DNA of 36,654 bases from Bradyrhizobium sp. ORS 375 (GCF_000239775.1 NZ_CAFI01000104.1:3525-40178), one strand, 5' to 3'. Numbered from the stretch's first letter, positions 1 through 8,947 are shown. Numbers and translations: made by a program. The notes: a model not told the origin generated them from the letters alone.

Positions 1-853
1 CTACCCTCGCCTCGCCGGCGTCGAGAGGATGAAGCCGGACATGCTCGGGACGCAGGCAGGCGAGATAGTCGGCATCGGCGCCGTCGGGACGCGAGGCGAG
101 CAGCGCCGGCATGGCGTCGCGCACCCAGGCGGTCGGCAGCAGGTTGCTGCTGCCCATGAAGTCGGCGACGAACTTCGTCGCAGGACGGAGATAGAGCTCC
201 TGGGGCGTTCCGACCTGCTCGATGCGGCCGGCATTCATGCAGACGATCCGGTCGGACAGCACCATCGCCTCCTCCTGGTCGTGCGTGACCATGATGGTGG
301 GGATGCCGAGCCGGCGCTGCAGCTCGCGGATCTCGACGCGCAGATCGGCGCGCACTTTGGCATCGAGCGCCGACAACGGCTCGTCGAGCAGGATCAGCCG
401 CGGATCGACCGCCACCGCCCGCGCCAGCGCGACGCGCTGCTGCTGCCCGCCGGACAGCTGATACGGCAGCCGGTCGGCGAGATGCGGCAGCTTGATCAGC
501 TCCAGCAGTTCGGCGACGCGCGCGGCGATCCTGCCACGCTCCACTTTCCGGATGCGCATGCCGTAGCCGATGTTCTCGGCCACGGTCATGTTGGGAAACA
601 GCGAGTAGGACTGGAACACGATGCCGAAGCCGCGCTCGCGCGCCGGCACCGCGCTGAGATCCTGGCCGTCGAGCAGCAGCCGGCCAGAGTCCTGCGTCAG
701 CAGGCCGGCGATGATCCGCAGCAAGGTGGTCTTGCCGCAGCCGCTCGGCCCAAGCAGGCAGACGAACTCGCTGCCCTCGACCTTCAGCGAGATGCGGTCG
801 AGCGCTGTGAAATCGTCGAACGTCTTGTGCAGCCGGTCCAGCTCGAGCGTCAT
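1..853 (-). CDS. ABC transporter ATP-binding protein, Fe3+/putrescine/2-aminoethylphosphonate type (3' end cut by window)
   Basis: This is the ATPase of a binding-protein-dependent importer and would work at the inner face of the cytoplasmic membrane. Translation from the ATG at 853 shows Walker A GPSGCGKT near residue 37, the Q-loop FQSYSLFPNMT, the signature LSGGQQQR, Walker B with LILLDEPLSALD and the switch region VTHDQEEAM. The visible part ends in a TOBE-like stretch (LRPEHVRL). About 284 codons are visible and the stop lies beyond base 1. The gene starts 12 bases after the stop of the binding-protein gene at 866, so the two are cotranscribed; permease genes are expected to the left, outside the window. 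PotA/FbpC/PhnT-like proteins look alike at this level, so the substrate is taken from the neighbour and is uncertain. Confidence 0.9.
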   Translation of the reverse strand, partial: MTLELDRLHKTFDDFTALDRISLKVEGSEFVCLLGPSGCGKTTLLRIIAGLLTQDSGRLLLDGQDLSAVPARERGFGIVFQSYSLFPNMTVAENIGYGMRIRKVERGRIAARVAELLELIKLPHLADRLPYQLSGGQQQRVALARAVAVDPRLILLDEPLSALDAKVRADLRVEIRELQRRLGIPTIMVTHDQEEAMVLSDRIVCMNAGRIEQVGTPQELYLRPATKFVADFMGSSNLLPTAWVRDAMPALLASRPDGADADYLACLRPEHVRLHPLDAGEARV

Positions 854-865
854 GGCCCGCTCCGC

Positions 866-1873
866 TCAGCGGCCGATGCTGGTCTGCCAGTTTTTGAGGA
901 TGCCGTCGCGCTCCCTGGCGGATCGGGCAAAGTCGATCGGATAGACCGCCTTGGCGACGTCGGCGGGAAAGCCCGCGGTCTGCGCGGCTTTCGACGGCGG
1001 CGTGCCGGAGATGGTGACGAGCTCCTTGTAGCTCGTGTAGAGCGCAGCCGCCTCCGGCGACAAGGTCCAGTCGAGGAAGCGCTTGGCGTCGGCCTTGTTC
1101 TTGGCCGCCTTCATCAGCCCGGACGCCTCGAGCTCATAGCCCGCGCCATCGGTCGGGATCACCATCTTGATCGGAAAGCCCTCCTCGATCGACTTGATCG
1201 CGGCAAACGCCAGCGAGCCGCCGATCGCGAACTCGCCGCCGCGCGCCGCCTTGCACGGCCGCGAGCCGGACTTGATGTATTGCGCGACATTGCCGTCGAG
1301 GGCTTTCAGGAACTGCCAGCCCTTCTCCTCGCCCTGCGACTGCAGGATGCCGGCGATCTGCATGTAGCCGGTGCCGGACGAGACCGGGTTCGGCAGCACC
1401 ACCTCGCCCTTGTAGACGGGGTTGGTGAGATCCTTCCACGAGGTCGGCATCGGCAGATTCTTCGCCTTCAGCACCTCGGTGTTGACGCAGAACGCCGTGA
1501 CATAACCGGTCGCGGCGAACCAGCTCGAGTCTGCACCCTTGGCGGAGGCCGGCAGCTTGTCGGCGCCCTTCACCTCATAGGGCTCGAGCAGCGCGGTGAT
1601 GCGCGGGTCGAGCATGTTGGTGACGGCCCAGCCCCAGATCACGTCATGCTGCGGATTGCCGGACTCGGCGATGATGCGGGCACCGAGATCGCCGGTCGAC
1701 AACCGGAGCACCTTGAGGTCGACATCCGGCAGCGCCGTCTTGGCCGCCTTCACGTAGTCGGCGATCTCGTCCTCTTCCAGCGCCGTATAGACGGTCACCG
1801 TCCCCGCCTGCGCGACTGCGCCGAACAGAAGCAGAGCAAGACTGGCGAAGAGGCCTTTCAACAGCTGCGACAT
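866..1873 (-). CDS. Periplasmic substrate-binding protein of an ABC importer, putative 2-aminoethylphosphonate/iron family
   Basis: A 335-aa extracellular solute-binding protein. The ATG at 1873 is chosen because GGAAGGA lies just upstream and because the protein then begins with a clean Sec signal peptide (MSQLLKG, a hydrophobic core LLLFGAVAQAG, cleavage near residue 23). The mature protein starts VTVYTALEEDEI, typical of the AfuA/PotD-like class whose members include putative 2-aminoethylphosphonate (PhnS-like) and ferric binding proteins. Other family-like stretches are HDVIWGWAVTNML and NPVSSGTGYMQIAGI. An in-frame start further upstream at 1981 would add about 36 residues and bury the signal peptide, so it was not used. 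The ATPase gene follows after 12 bases. Assignment to 2-aminoethylphosphonate rests on overall resemblance; iron or another small anion is possible. Confidence 0.85.
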   Translation of the reverse strand: MSQLLKGLFASLALLLFGAVAQAGTVTVYTALEEDEIADYVKAAKTALPDVDLKVLRLSTGDLGARIIAESGNPQHDVIWGWAVTNMLDPRITALLEPYEVKGADKLPASAKGADSSWFAATGYVTAFCVNTEVLKAKNLPMPTSWKDLTNPVYKGEVVLPNPVSSGTGYMQIAGILQSQGEEKGWQFLKALDGNVAQYIKSGSRPCKAARGGEFAIGGSLAFAAIKSIEEGFPIKMVIPTDGAGYELEASGLMKAAKNKADAKRFLDWTLSPEAAALYTSYKELVTISGTPPSKAAQTAGFPADVAKAVYPIDFARSARERDGILKNWQTSIGR

Positions 1874-1968
1874 GACCGTGTCCTTCCAGGGCTGCGGCGC
1901 GGGTCTAATCCCGACCGGCTCCGTGTGCATTTGAGTGATTATTTGCAAATTTGTGGAACCGCGTCTAC

Positions 1969-1998
1969 GCTGATTGCGCATATGTCATGCAAATCAGC
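1969..1998. promoter_or_regulatory. Interrupted inverted repeat between the divergent transporter and eutB genes
   Basis: The arms GCTGATT (1969-1975) and AATCAGC (1992-1998) are perfect complements. They extend to GCTGATT-GC against GCAAATCAGC if one base bulge is allowed. The repeat lies in the 267-base region between the binding-protein start (1873) and the eutB start (2141). A perfect 10-base palindrome, ATTTGCAAAT, lies nearby at 1941-1950. Such a dyad between divergent genes suits a regulator site, but no regulator gene lies next to it and no clear -35/-10 pair was found. Confidence 0.35.
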
Positions 1999-2140
1999 AA
2001 CTGCTCATGATTTCAGCATTCACGTCGAGCGCACGCTCCTCCCCGCGCACGGGCCTTGCATCACGGAGGCGTTGGGTTGTGATGACGACACGTGCCGCTG
2101 ATAGTCGCCACACCGGGTGACGAGACGGGACAGAAAGACG

Positions 2141-3526
2141 ATGGGTTTTTCACACACGCTGGGCGGCACGAGCTATCGCTTCGACGACCTCCGCACCCTG
2201 CTCGCCAAGGCGACGCCGCTGCGCTCGGGTGACGTGCTCGCCGGGCTTGCCGCGCAAAACGCCGCCGAGCGCGTCGCGGCACGCATGGCGCTCGCCGACC
2301 TGCCGCTGCGGCACTTTCTCAACGAGGCCGTCATTCCCTATGAGAACGACGAGGTCACGCGGCTGATCGTCGACCAGCATGACGGAGCGGCGTTCGCACC
2401 GATTGCGAGTCTCACCGTCGGTGCCTTCCGGGAATGGCTGTTGGCGGATACGACTGACGCGACGACGCTGGCCGCCGTCTCCCCGGGGCTCACGCCGGAA
2501 ATGGTTGCGGCCGTCTGCAAGATCATGCGGCTGCAGGATCTCGTGACGGTCGCGGCGAAGTGCGAGGTGGTCACGCGCTTCCGCTGCACCATCGGCCTCC
2601 CCGGCCGGATGTCCACGCGACTCCAACCCAACCATCCCCTGGACGATCCCAAGGGCGTCGCCGCCTCGATCCTCGACGGGCTGATGTATGGCGTCGGCGA
2701 CGCCACCATCGGCATCAACCCGGCCAGCGACGACGTCGACACCATGATGCGGCTGCTCGACATGATCGAGGCATTGCGCCTCGCCTCGAACGCGCCGATT
2801 CAATCCTGCGTGCTCGCCCATGTCACAACCGCGCTGAAGGCGATCGAGCGCCGCGCGCCGGTCGATCTCGTCTTCCAGTCGCTGGCCGGCACCGAGGAGG
2901 CCAATCGCGGCTTCGGCATCACGCTATCATTGCTCGACGAGGCGCTGGCCGCAGCTGAAAGCCTGCAGCGCTGTCCGGCCGGAGGCAATGTGATGTATTT
3001 CGAGACCGGACAAGGCAGCGAGCTGTCATCAGCGGGACATTGCGGCGTCGATCAGCAGACATTGGAAGCCCGCTGCTACGCGGTGGCGCGGCGTTACCGG
3101 CCGCTGCTGGTCAACACCGTGGTCGGCTTCATCGGCCCGGAATATCTCTATGACGGCAAGCAGATCATGCGCGCGGGGCTGGAGGACCATTTCTGCGGCA
3201 AGCTGCTGGGGCTGCCGATGGGCTGCGACGTCTGCTACACCAACCACGCCGAGGCCGACCAGGACGACATGGACGCCCTGCTCACGCTGCTCGGCGTCGC
3301 CGGCTGCACCTACATCATGGGCGTGCCCGGCGCCGACGACATCATGCTGAACTATCAGAGCACGTCGTTCCATGACGCGCTTTATGTGCGGAAGGTGCTG
3401 GGCAAGCGTGCGGCGCCGGAGTTCGAGGCATGGCTCGGCGCCGCCGGCATCAGCGATCCGCAAGGCGAGTTGCGCTTCGAGCCGGCGCGGCTGATGCCGG
3501 CGCTGCCGCTGCTGGACGCCAAGTGA
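2141..3526 (+). CDS. eutB: Ethanolamine ammonia-lyase large (catalytic) subunit
   Basis: EutB is the catalytic subunit of adenosylcobalamin-dependent ethanolamine ammonia-lyase (EC 4.3.1.7), which converts ethanolamine to acetaldehyde and ammonia in the cytoplasm. The 461-aa product is collinear with enteric EutB of about 453 aa. Residues placed in the active site of the E. coli enzyme are conserved: R160 and Q162 in RLQPNHP, N193 in GINPASDD, the glutamate in YFETGQG (288 here) and the aspartate in MGCDVCYTNH (363 here). Other hallmarks are LRSGDVLAGLAA near the start and VVGFIGPEYLY. The ATG at 2141 matches the family N-terminus better than an in-frame GTG at 2117; its ribosome binding site is weak (AGAAAG). 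The stop overlaps the eutC start by one base, so the subunits are translationally coupled. No shell-protein or reactivase genes of a eut microcompartment are visible. Confidence 0.97.
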   Translation: MGFSHTLGGTSYRFDDLRTLLAKATPLRSGDVLAGLAAQNAAERVAARMALADLPLRHFLNEAVIPYENDEVTRLIVDQHDGAAFAPIASLTVGAFREWLLADTTDATTLAAVSPGLTPEMVAAVCKIMRLQDLVTVAAKCEVVTRFRCTIGLPGRMSTRLQPNHPLDDPKGVAASILDGLMYGVGDATIGINPASDDVDTMMRLLDMIEALRLASNAPIQSCVLAHVTTALKAIERRAPVDLVFQSLAGTEEANRGFGITLSLLDEALAAAESLQRCPAGGNVMYFETGQGSELSSAGHCGVDQQTLEARCYAVARRYRPLLVNTVVGFIGPEYLYDGKQIMRAGLEDHFCGKLLGLPMGCDVCYTNHAEADQDDMDALLTLLGVAGCTYIMGVPGADDIMLNYQSTSFHDALYVRKVLGKRAAPEFEAWLGAAGISDPQGELRFEPARLMPALPLLDAK

Positions 3527-4311
3527 TGAGCGGCGCGGACGACCAGACGCTCGCGACCTCGTCATCCGACGACTGGACCTGGCTGTCGCGCTACACCGAG
3601 GCGCGCATCGCGCTCGGACGCTGCGGCCCCGGCCTGCCGACATCGGCGCATCTCTCCTTCCAAGCCGCACATGCCGAAGCGCGCGATGCGGTGCTCAAGC
3701 CGTTTGATGCCAAACAATTTGCAGCTGATGTCACCGCGCGCAATTGGCCGGCGCTTGCGGTGCATAGTCGCGCCGTCGATCGTGCGACGTACCTGCAGCG
3801 GCCCGATGAGGGCCGCCTCCTCTCTCTCGAGTCCGAGGCGCTGCTGTCGGAGCCGCGCGCGCCGGCGGACGTCGTGCTGGTGGTGGCCGACGGCCTGAGC
3901 AGCCGCGCGGTCCAGGTGAACGCCCTGCCCGTGCTCGAGGCCTTGATGCCGCTGCTCGCGGCGACCGGCCGGCGGCTGTCGCCGATCATCGTGGCCTCAC
4001 AAGCCCGGGTCGCGCTGGGGGATCATGTTGGCGAGCTGCTCGGCGCGTCCGCCTCGATCATCCTGATCGGCGAGCGTCCGGGCCTCAGCGCCGCCGACTC
4101 GCTCGGCCTCTATCTCACCTGGCTGCCGCGCCGTGGTCGCGTCGATTCCGAGCGCAACTGCATCTCCAACGTCCGCCAGGGCGGCCTCGCGCCTGAAGAC
4201 GCGGCGAAGCAGGCGGCGGAGCTGATCGAACGGATGTTCCTGCATCAGGCCGCCGGCGTCAGCCTCGCGCGCCTGCCGCAGCTGCCCGCGCTCGACGACG
4301 GTGGCGCTTGA
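3526..4311 (+). CDS. eutC: Ethanolamine ammonia-lyase small subunit
   Basis: EutC pairs with EutB to form the cobalamin-binding ethanolamine ammonia-lyase. The product is 261 aa, close to the usual length, and carries the family motif SERNCISNVRQGGL near the C-terminus and the stretch ADVVLVVADGLSSRAV in the middle. The ATG at 3526 shares its A with the eutB stop (TGATG), which decides the start; a reading frame open to 3430 lies inside eutB and is not used. The gene converges on livF with only 14 bases between the two stops and no strong terminator. Confidence 0.96.
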   Translation: MSGADDQTLATSSSDDWTWLSRYTEARIALGRCGPGLPTSAHLSFQAAHAEARDAVLKPFDAKQFAADVTARNWPALAVHSRAVDRATYLQRPDEGRLLSLESEALLSEPRAPADVVLVVADGLSSRAVQVNALPVLEALMPLLAATGRRLSPIIVASQARVALGDHVGELLGASASIILIGERPGLSAADSLGLYLTWLPRRGRVDSERNCISNVRQGGLAPEDAAKQAAELIERMFLHQAAGVSLARLPQLPALDDGGA

Positions 4312-4325
4312 CGATCCGAAGATCA

Positions 4326-5045
4326 TCACACTGCGCAATAGCGATCCTGGATGTCCTTGTCGGCGAGCAGCGCGGCCGCGCTGCTCTCATGCACGACTTC
4401 GCCCTGGTCGATGATGACCGCGCGGTCGGCGAGCCGCAGCGCCCATTCGACGTTCTGCTCGACCAGCAGCAAGGTCTTGCCCTGGTCCCGCAGCCGCCGG
4501 AACAGCACGCCCATCTCCTCGACCAGCACCGGCATGATGCCTTCCGACGGCTCGTCGAGCAGCACCATCCGCGGCCGCGCGATCAGGGCGCGCGCGATCG
4601 CCAGCATCTGCTGCTCGCCGCCGGAGAGCGTCACGCCCTCCTGGTCGAGCCGCTCGCGCAGGCGCGGAAAGGTCTCGGCGATCTCCGCGATCGCAGCGCG
4701 CTCGTCGATCTCGGCCTTGGCGGCAACGAGCCCGAGCCGCAAATTCTCGCGGACCGACAGCCCCGGCACGATGCGCCGGTCCTCCGGCACGTAAGCGAGG
4801 CCGAGATGAAAGCGGCGATGCGCCGCAAGCGGCAGCAGGTCGCTTCCAGCGAACCGCACGCGGCCCTCGGCTTTGGGCATCAGCCCCATCACGGTGCGCA
4901 ACGTCGTGGTCTTGCCAGCGCCGTTGCGGCCGACCAGCGCCACCACCTCGCCCTGGTGCACGCGCAGGGAAATGCCGTGCAGGACGTGGCTGGCGCCGTA
5001 CCAGGCCTGGACACGATCGAGCTCGAGCAATGCTGTCTCAGCCAT
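4326..5045 (-). CDS. livF: Branched-chain amino acid type ABC transporter ATP-binding protein LivF
   Basis: One of the paired ATPases of a Liv (HAAT) importer. The protein has Walker A GRNGAGKTT, the signature LSGGEQQMLAIARAL, Walker B MVLLDEPSEG and the Liv-specific stretch VPEDRRIVPGLSV; the length of 239 aa is normal for LivF. The ATG at 5045 overlaps the end of livG by eight bases. A GTG at 5054 would add three residues and is a second choice. It is the last gene of the minus-strand operon. Liv-type systems carry amino acids, amides, urea or aromatic acids, so the ATPase says nothing about the substrate. Confidence 0.95.
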   Translation of the reverse strand: MAETALLELDRVQAWYGASHVLHGISLRVHQGEVVALVGRNGAGKTTTLRTVMGLMPKAEGRVRFAGSDLLPLAAHRRFHLGLAYVPEDRRIVPGLSVRENLRLGLVAAKAEIDERAAIAEIAETFPRLRERLDQEGVTLSGGEQQMLAIARALIARPRMVLLDEPSEGIMPVLVEEMGVLFRRLRDQGKTLLLVEQNVEWALRLADRAVIIDQGEVVHESSAAALLADKDIQDRYCAV

Positions 5046-5793
5046 AGCCTTCACTCTGTCCCAGATAGACCCGGCGCACGTCGGGATTGCTGCGGATGTC
5101 CTCCGGCCTGCCGTCGGCCAGCAGCCGGCCGTGATGCAGCACCAGCACCCGCTGGCTCAGGCCCAGCACCATCTTCATCTTGTGCTCGACCAGCAGCACC
5201 GTGCGCCGTTCTGCCAATCGCTCGAGCAGCGCGACCATCTCCTTGGTCTCCTCGGGCCCCATGCCCGCCGTCGGCTCGTCGAGCAACAGCAGTTCCGGCT
5301 CGGACACCAGTGCGATGGCGATCTCCAGCGCGCGCTGCTGGCCATGGGCGAGGAATTTCGCCTGCTCGCCGCGCTTGCCAATCAGGCCTACGGCCGTCAG
5401 CGCCGCGTCAGCGCGCTGGCTCAACTCGACCAGATCCGCCCGCCTGCGCCAAATGTCATAGCTCACGCGCATGGCCTGCGCGGCGACCCGGACGTTCTCA
5501 TGCACAGAGAGATCCGGAAAGATGTTGGTGATCTGGTATGAGCGCGAGATGCCCTGGTGCACGAAGCGGTGCTGCGGCAGCCCGTTCAGCTCGCGGCCCT
5601 TGAAGCGGAGCGTGCCGCTGCTCGGCGACAGCGTGCCGGAGAGGATGTTGAAGAACGTACTCTTGCCGGCGCCGTTCGGTCCGATGATGGAAGTCAGTTC
5701 GCCCGCCGCGAACGACACCGAGATGCCCTCGAGCGCGGTGAAGCCGCCGAAGCGGCGGCCGATGCCATCGGCCTGCAGCAGCGCGGTGCTCAT
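5038..5793 (-). CDS. livG: Branched-chain amino acid type ABC transporter ATP-binding protein LivG
   Basis: The second ATPase of the Liv-type importer, 251 aa. Walker A is GPNGAGKST, the signature region is LAHGQQRALEIA (a common LivG variant of LSGGQ), and Walker B runs LLLLDEPTAGMGPEE. The long insert between Q-loop and signature (NVRVAAQAMR to ADAALTAVG) is typical of LivG. The ATG at 5793 overlaps the livM stop in ATGA and begins MSTALLQADGIG, the expected N-terminus; an upstream extension lying within livM was rejected. Confidence 0.95.
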   Translation of the reverse strand: MSTALLQADGIGRRFGGFTALEGISVSFAAGELTSIIGPNGAGKSTFFNILSGTLSPSSGTLRFKGRELNGLPQHRFVHQGISRSYQITNIFPDLSVHENVRVAAQAMRVSYDIWRRRADLVELSQRADAALTAVGLIGKRGEQAKFLAHGQQRALEIAIALVSEPELLLLDEPTAGMGPEETKEMVALLERLAERRTVLLVEHKMKMVLGLSQRVLVLHHGRLLADGRPEDIRSNPDVRRVYLGQSEGYG

Positions 5794-6791
5794 CGCCGCT
5801 CCCTCGCGAACGGCAGCACGTCCAGCAGCGTGCCCCAGATGCCCTTCGGCAGGAACAGCACGAACACGACGAAGATGGCGCCGACGACGATCTGCCAATG
5901 CGGCGTCCACAGCGACACGACATCCTCCAGGATCAGGAAGGTGGCCGCGCCGATGAACGGCCCAAAGAAGCTACGGGCGCCGCCGAGCAGCACCATCATT
6001 ACGATCATGCCGGAAGTCTGGTAGTGCAGGGAATCCAGCGGCACGATCGACAGATGCAGCGCCGACATGCAGCCGCCGATCGCCGAGATCGCGCCCGAGA
6101 GCATGAACACGATCAGCTTGCAGCGTTCCACGTCATAGCCGCACGCCCGCGCGCGCTGCTCGTTCTCCCGTATCGCCTCGATGACCGCGCCGAACGGCGA
6201 GTTGAGAATGCGCGACTGCACCCAGAGCGCCAGTGCCGCGAAAGCCATCAGGACGTAGTATTTGTTGACCGGATCGAGAAAGTTGATCTGCAGGCCGAGC
6301 AGATCAATGCGGTCGACGGTGAAGCCGCGCAGCCCGTTCTCGCCGCCGGTGAAGGACGATGCCTGCAACGCGACATAATAGACGAGCTGCGCCAGGGCCA
6401 GCGTGACCATCGAGAAATAGATGCCGCGGGTGCGCGTCGAGATCGCGCCGATCAGCACAGCGAGCGCGGTGCCTGCCGCGATCGCCAGCGGAACCGCGGC
6501 GAACCATGGCAGGCCCCAGCGGCCGATGGCGATGCCGGTCAGATACGCGCCGGTGCCGAAGAAGGCGGCGTGGCCGAACGACAGCAGCCCGGTATAGCCG
6601 AACAGGAGATTGTAGCCCATCACCACGACGCCGTAGATCAGAACGTTGACGGCGAGCGCCTTCGAGGGAAGCAACCAGGGCAGCAGCGCGAGCGCAACGA
6701 GCGAGACCAGAACGCGGTGATCGGACAGGACCGCAAACAGGCGCCGGCTCTGGGAGAGCGATGATGCCTCGCCGGTCGACTCCACCGCCAT
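5790..6791 (-). CDS. livM: Branched-chain amino acid type ABC transporter permease LivM
   Basis: An inner-membrane permease of about 333 aa with a short cytoplasmic N-terminus and several hydrophobic segments. These include ALLPWLLPSKALAVNVLIYG, the GYNLLFGYTGLLSFGHAAFFG region typical of LivM, and WQIVVGAIFVVFVLFLP at the end. The EAIRENEQRARACGYD loop is the conserved cytoplasmic coupling region. The ATG at 6791 overlaps the livH stop (TGATG); a GTG one codon upstream is equally possible. It pairs with LivH to form the channel. Confidence 0.95.
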   Translation of the reverse strand: MAVESTGEASSLSQSRRLFAVLSDHRVLVSLVALALLPWLLPSKALAVNVLIYGVVVMGYNLLFGYTGLLSFGHAAFFGTGAYLTGIAIGRWGLPWFAAVPLAIAAGTALAVLIGAISTRTRGIYFSMVTLALAQLVYYVALQASSFTGGENGLRGFTVDRIDLLGLQINFLDPVNKYYVLMAFAALALWVQSRILNSPFGAVIEAIRENEQRARACGYDVERCKLIVFMLSGAISAIGGCMSALHLSIVPLDSLHYQTSGMIVMMVLLGGARSFFGPFIGAATFLILEDVVSLWTPHWQIVVGAIFVVFVLFLPKGIWGTLLDVLPFARERR

Positions 6792-7663
6792 CACGCCCTC
6801 CCCTTCAGGCCGAAAAGCCCCTGCGGCCGGACAAGGAGGACGGCAGCCATCAGCGCGAACATCACGATGGTCGCCATTTCAGGCGCGAACAGCGCCACCA
6901 TGCTGATGCAGATACCGACCATCAGCCCGGCGACGACAGCGCCGACGATCGAGCCGAGGCCACCGATCACGGTCACGACAAAGGCCTCCGCCAGCACCAG
7001 CGTTCCCATCTCGGGATTGACGCTGCGCATCGGCCCCGCCAGCACGCCGCCAAGCGCGGCAAGGCCGACGCCGAGGCCGAAGATCGCGAGCCACACCTTG
7101 CCGATGTCGACGCCGAGCACGCGCATGATCTGCGGATCGCGCGCGCCGGCACGGACGATCAGGCCCACGCGGGTCCTCTCCAGCATCAGCCACAGCACCA
7201 GCAGCACCACCGCGACCAGCGCGATCACGAACAGGCGATATTTCGGAAAGAATCCGACGCCGAGATCGACGACGCCGATCAGCTGCGGCGGCGTCGGAAA
7301 CGGAATGCCATCGCTGCCGAACACGATGCGCACGCCTTCGACAAGGATGTAGCTGAGACCGAAGGTGAGCAGCAGCGGATCATCGATCGACCGGCCATAC
7401 AGGCGGCGAACAAGGACGAACTCGATCAGCATGCCGAACGCGCCGACAAGCACGGGAGCGAGCAGCAGCCCCCACCAGAAGCTGCCGGTCAGCGACGCCA
7501 GATAGAGCCCGGCATAGGCGCCGATCATGAACAGCGCGCCATGGGCGAAATTGACCACGCCCAGCATGCCGAACACGATGGTGAGGCCGAGCGCCGTGAT
7601 CACCAGCACCGCCGCGAGGGCGATGCCGGAAAACAGCTGCATGATGATCAGCGAGAGGTCCAT
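6791..7663 (-). CDS. livH: Branched-chain amino acid type ABC transporter permease LivH
   Basis: The partner permease, 290 aa, almost entirely hydrophobic helices. Family landmarks are GLTIVFGMLGVVNFAHGALF near the N-terminus, RTRVGLIVRAGARDPQIMRVLGVD (cytoplasmic loop) and VIGGLGSIVGAVVAGL near the C-terminus. The gene begins nine bases after the stop of the binding-protein gene at 7673, as expected for a Liv operon. Confidence 0.95.
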   Translation of the reverse strand: MDLSLIIMQLFSGIALAAVLVITALGLTIVFGMLGVVNFAHGALFMIGAYAGLYLASLTGSFWWGLLLAPVLVGAFGMLIEFVLVRRLYGRSIDDPLLLTFGLSYILVEGVRIVFGSDGIPFPTPPQLIGVVDLGVGFFPKYRLFVIALVAVVLLVLWLMLERTRVGLIVRAGARDPQIMRVLGVDIGKVWLAIFGLGVGLAALGGVLAGPMRSVNPEMGTLVLAEAFVVTVIGGLGSIVGAVVAGLMVGICISMVALFAPEMATIVMFALMAAVLLVRPQGLFGLKGRA

Positions 7664-7672
7664 TCCGTGGGA

Positions 7673-8923
7673 TCAGGTCGCGTGGCCGAGCTCGCTGCAG
7701 CTGCGCAGCATCTCGTCGGCGCCGGGATCGTTGGCCACGATCGCGAACAGATCGTTCTCATTGGCCATCGCCGACTTCTTCTTCGATTCCAGCACCAGCA
7801 CCGACTGCACCGACTGGTGATCGCATTTGCGGTAGTGCTGCGGGCCTTTGGTCAGGTCGTATTGCAGCCCCTCGAGCGCCGCGACGACCTTCTCCGTGTC
7901 AGTGCCGCCAGCCACTTGCATCGCCTGCAGCAGCGAGCCGACGCCGGAATAGCCGTAGGCGCCGTAGTCGGTCGGAATCGCGCCGCCATTCGCCGTTCGG
8001 AACGCCTTGTTGAACTCCGCCGCTGTCTTGTTCTGAGTCTCCAGGCCCCAATAATAATTGGCACCGCCGACCACGCCCTCGAACACGTCGGCGCCGACGG
8101 CGAGGCGCTGGTTGTGCAGGATCACGGGGACCACGATCTTCATTTGCTGCTTGATGCCGAAATCGACCGCCTGCTTGATCGCATTGGCCTGATCGCGGCC
8201 GAAATTGCTGATGCACAGCACGTCCGGGCGCATCGACATCAGGCGCGGCATGAAGGTCGAGTAGTCGGCCGCGCCGAACGGATGCAGGATCTCGCCGACG
8301 CTCTCGGCTCCGATCGATGCCTGCGCCCGCTTGAAGCCGCGCAGCATCTCATGGCCGTAGGCATAATCGGCGACGAGATGCGCAACCTTCATGCCTTTCT
8401 TCAATGTCTGCCGCGCCACCGCCGCCGTTGTCATGTGCGGGTTCAGCGCCTCGTGGAAGGTGAACTTGCTGAAATCCTTCACCTCGTTGATGGTGTCGGA
8501 CTGGCTGATCGACACGTAGATGACGCCGCGGGCGCGCGTCACCTCGTTGACGGCGAGCTGAACGGCGCTGGAGAGCGCGCCGACCACCGCATGCACCTTG
8601 TCCTTCTCGATCAGCTCGAGCGTCCGCGTCGCGGCTTCGCCGGCGTTGAGCTTGTCGTCGCGCACCAGGAGCTCGACCTTGCGGCCGCCGATGCCGCCCT
8701 TGTCGTTGACCAGCTTGACCGCGAGCTCGGCGCATTTCACCTGGTCGCGCGCCTCGGCCGCGAACGGGCCGGTCAGCGGCGTCGGGAAGCCGATGCGGAT
8801 GGTGTCATCGGCGGCGCGGCCGAGCCGCGGCATCGCCAGCGCTGCGACGCCGGCCGACATGGCCATCATTGCCTTGCGGCGGGATAGTCCTGCTGGTCGC
8901 GACTTGGTCTCGTAGACTGGCAT
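7673..8923 (-). CDS. Liv-type ABC transporter substrate-binding protein with Tat signal
   Basis: A 416-aa periplasmic binding protein of the Leu/Ile/Val-binding (Peripla_BP_6) type. The start at 8923 is fixed by a strong GGGAGGA five bases upstream. The N-terminus carries a twin-arginine signal (LSRRKAMMA, hydrophobic stretch, cleavage near residue 38 at GRA-AD), unlike the usual Sec signals. The mature part begins IRIGFPTPLTGPFA, and the motif GGIGGRKVELLVRDDKLN is typical. The gene sits 24 bases after the molybdenum hydroxylase large subunit and directly before livH, which suggests that the bound compound is the hydroxylase substrate or a precursor. The ligand cannot be read from sequence. 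Confidence 0.93.
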   Translation of the reverse strand: MPVYETKSRPAGLSRRKAMMAMSAGVAALAMPRLGRAADDTIRIGFPTPLTGPFAAEARDQVKCAELAVKLVNDKGGIGGRKVELLVRDDKLNAGEAATRTLELIEKDKVHAVVGALSSAVQLAVNEVTRARGVIYVSISQSDTINEVKDFSKFTFHEALNPHMTTAAVARQTLKKGMKVAHLVADYAYGHEMLRGFKRAQASIGAESVGEILHPFGAADYSTFMPRLMSMRPDVLCISNFGRDQANAIKQAVDFGIKQQMKIVVPVILHNQRLAVGADVFEGVVGGANYYWGLETQNKTAAEFNKAFRTANGGAIPTDYGAYGYSGVGSLLQAMQVAGGTDTEKVVAALEGLQYDLTKGPQHYRKCDHQSVQSVLVLESKKKSAMANENDLFAIVANDPGADEMLRSCSELGHAT

Positions 8924-8947
8924 GATGTCCTCCCTCATCTTGTTTTC

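Noticed and set aside
29-2101. Very long plus-strand open frame opposite the transporter genes
   Set aside because: It is antisense to two clear ABC transporter genes and its arginine/histidine/aspartate-rich translation has no domain; long shadow frames are expected in GC-rich DNA.
1874-2140. Cobalamin riboswitch ahead of eutB
   Set aside because: EutB needs adenosylcobalamin, but no B12-box-like conserved sequence or typical leader fold was seen in the gap.
4312-4325. Terminator between the convergent eutC and livF genes
   Set aside because: Only a four-base GATC/GATC dyad with no stable stem or T-run in the 14-base gap.
6761-8887. Long plus-strand open frame opposite livH and the binding-protein gene
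   Set aside because: Shadow of well-supported minus-strand genes; low-complexity H/D/R/Q-rich translation with no family features.
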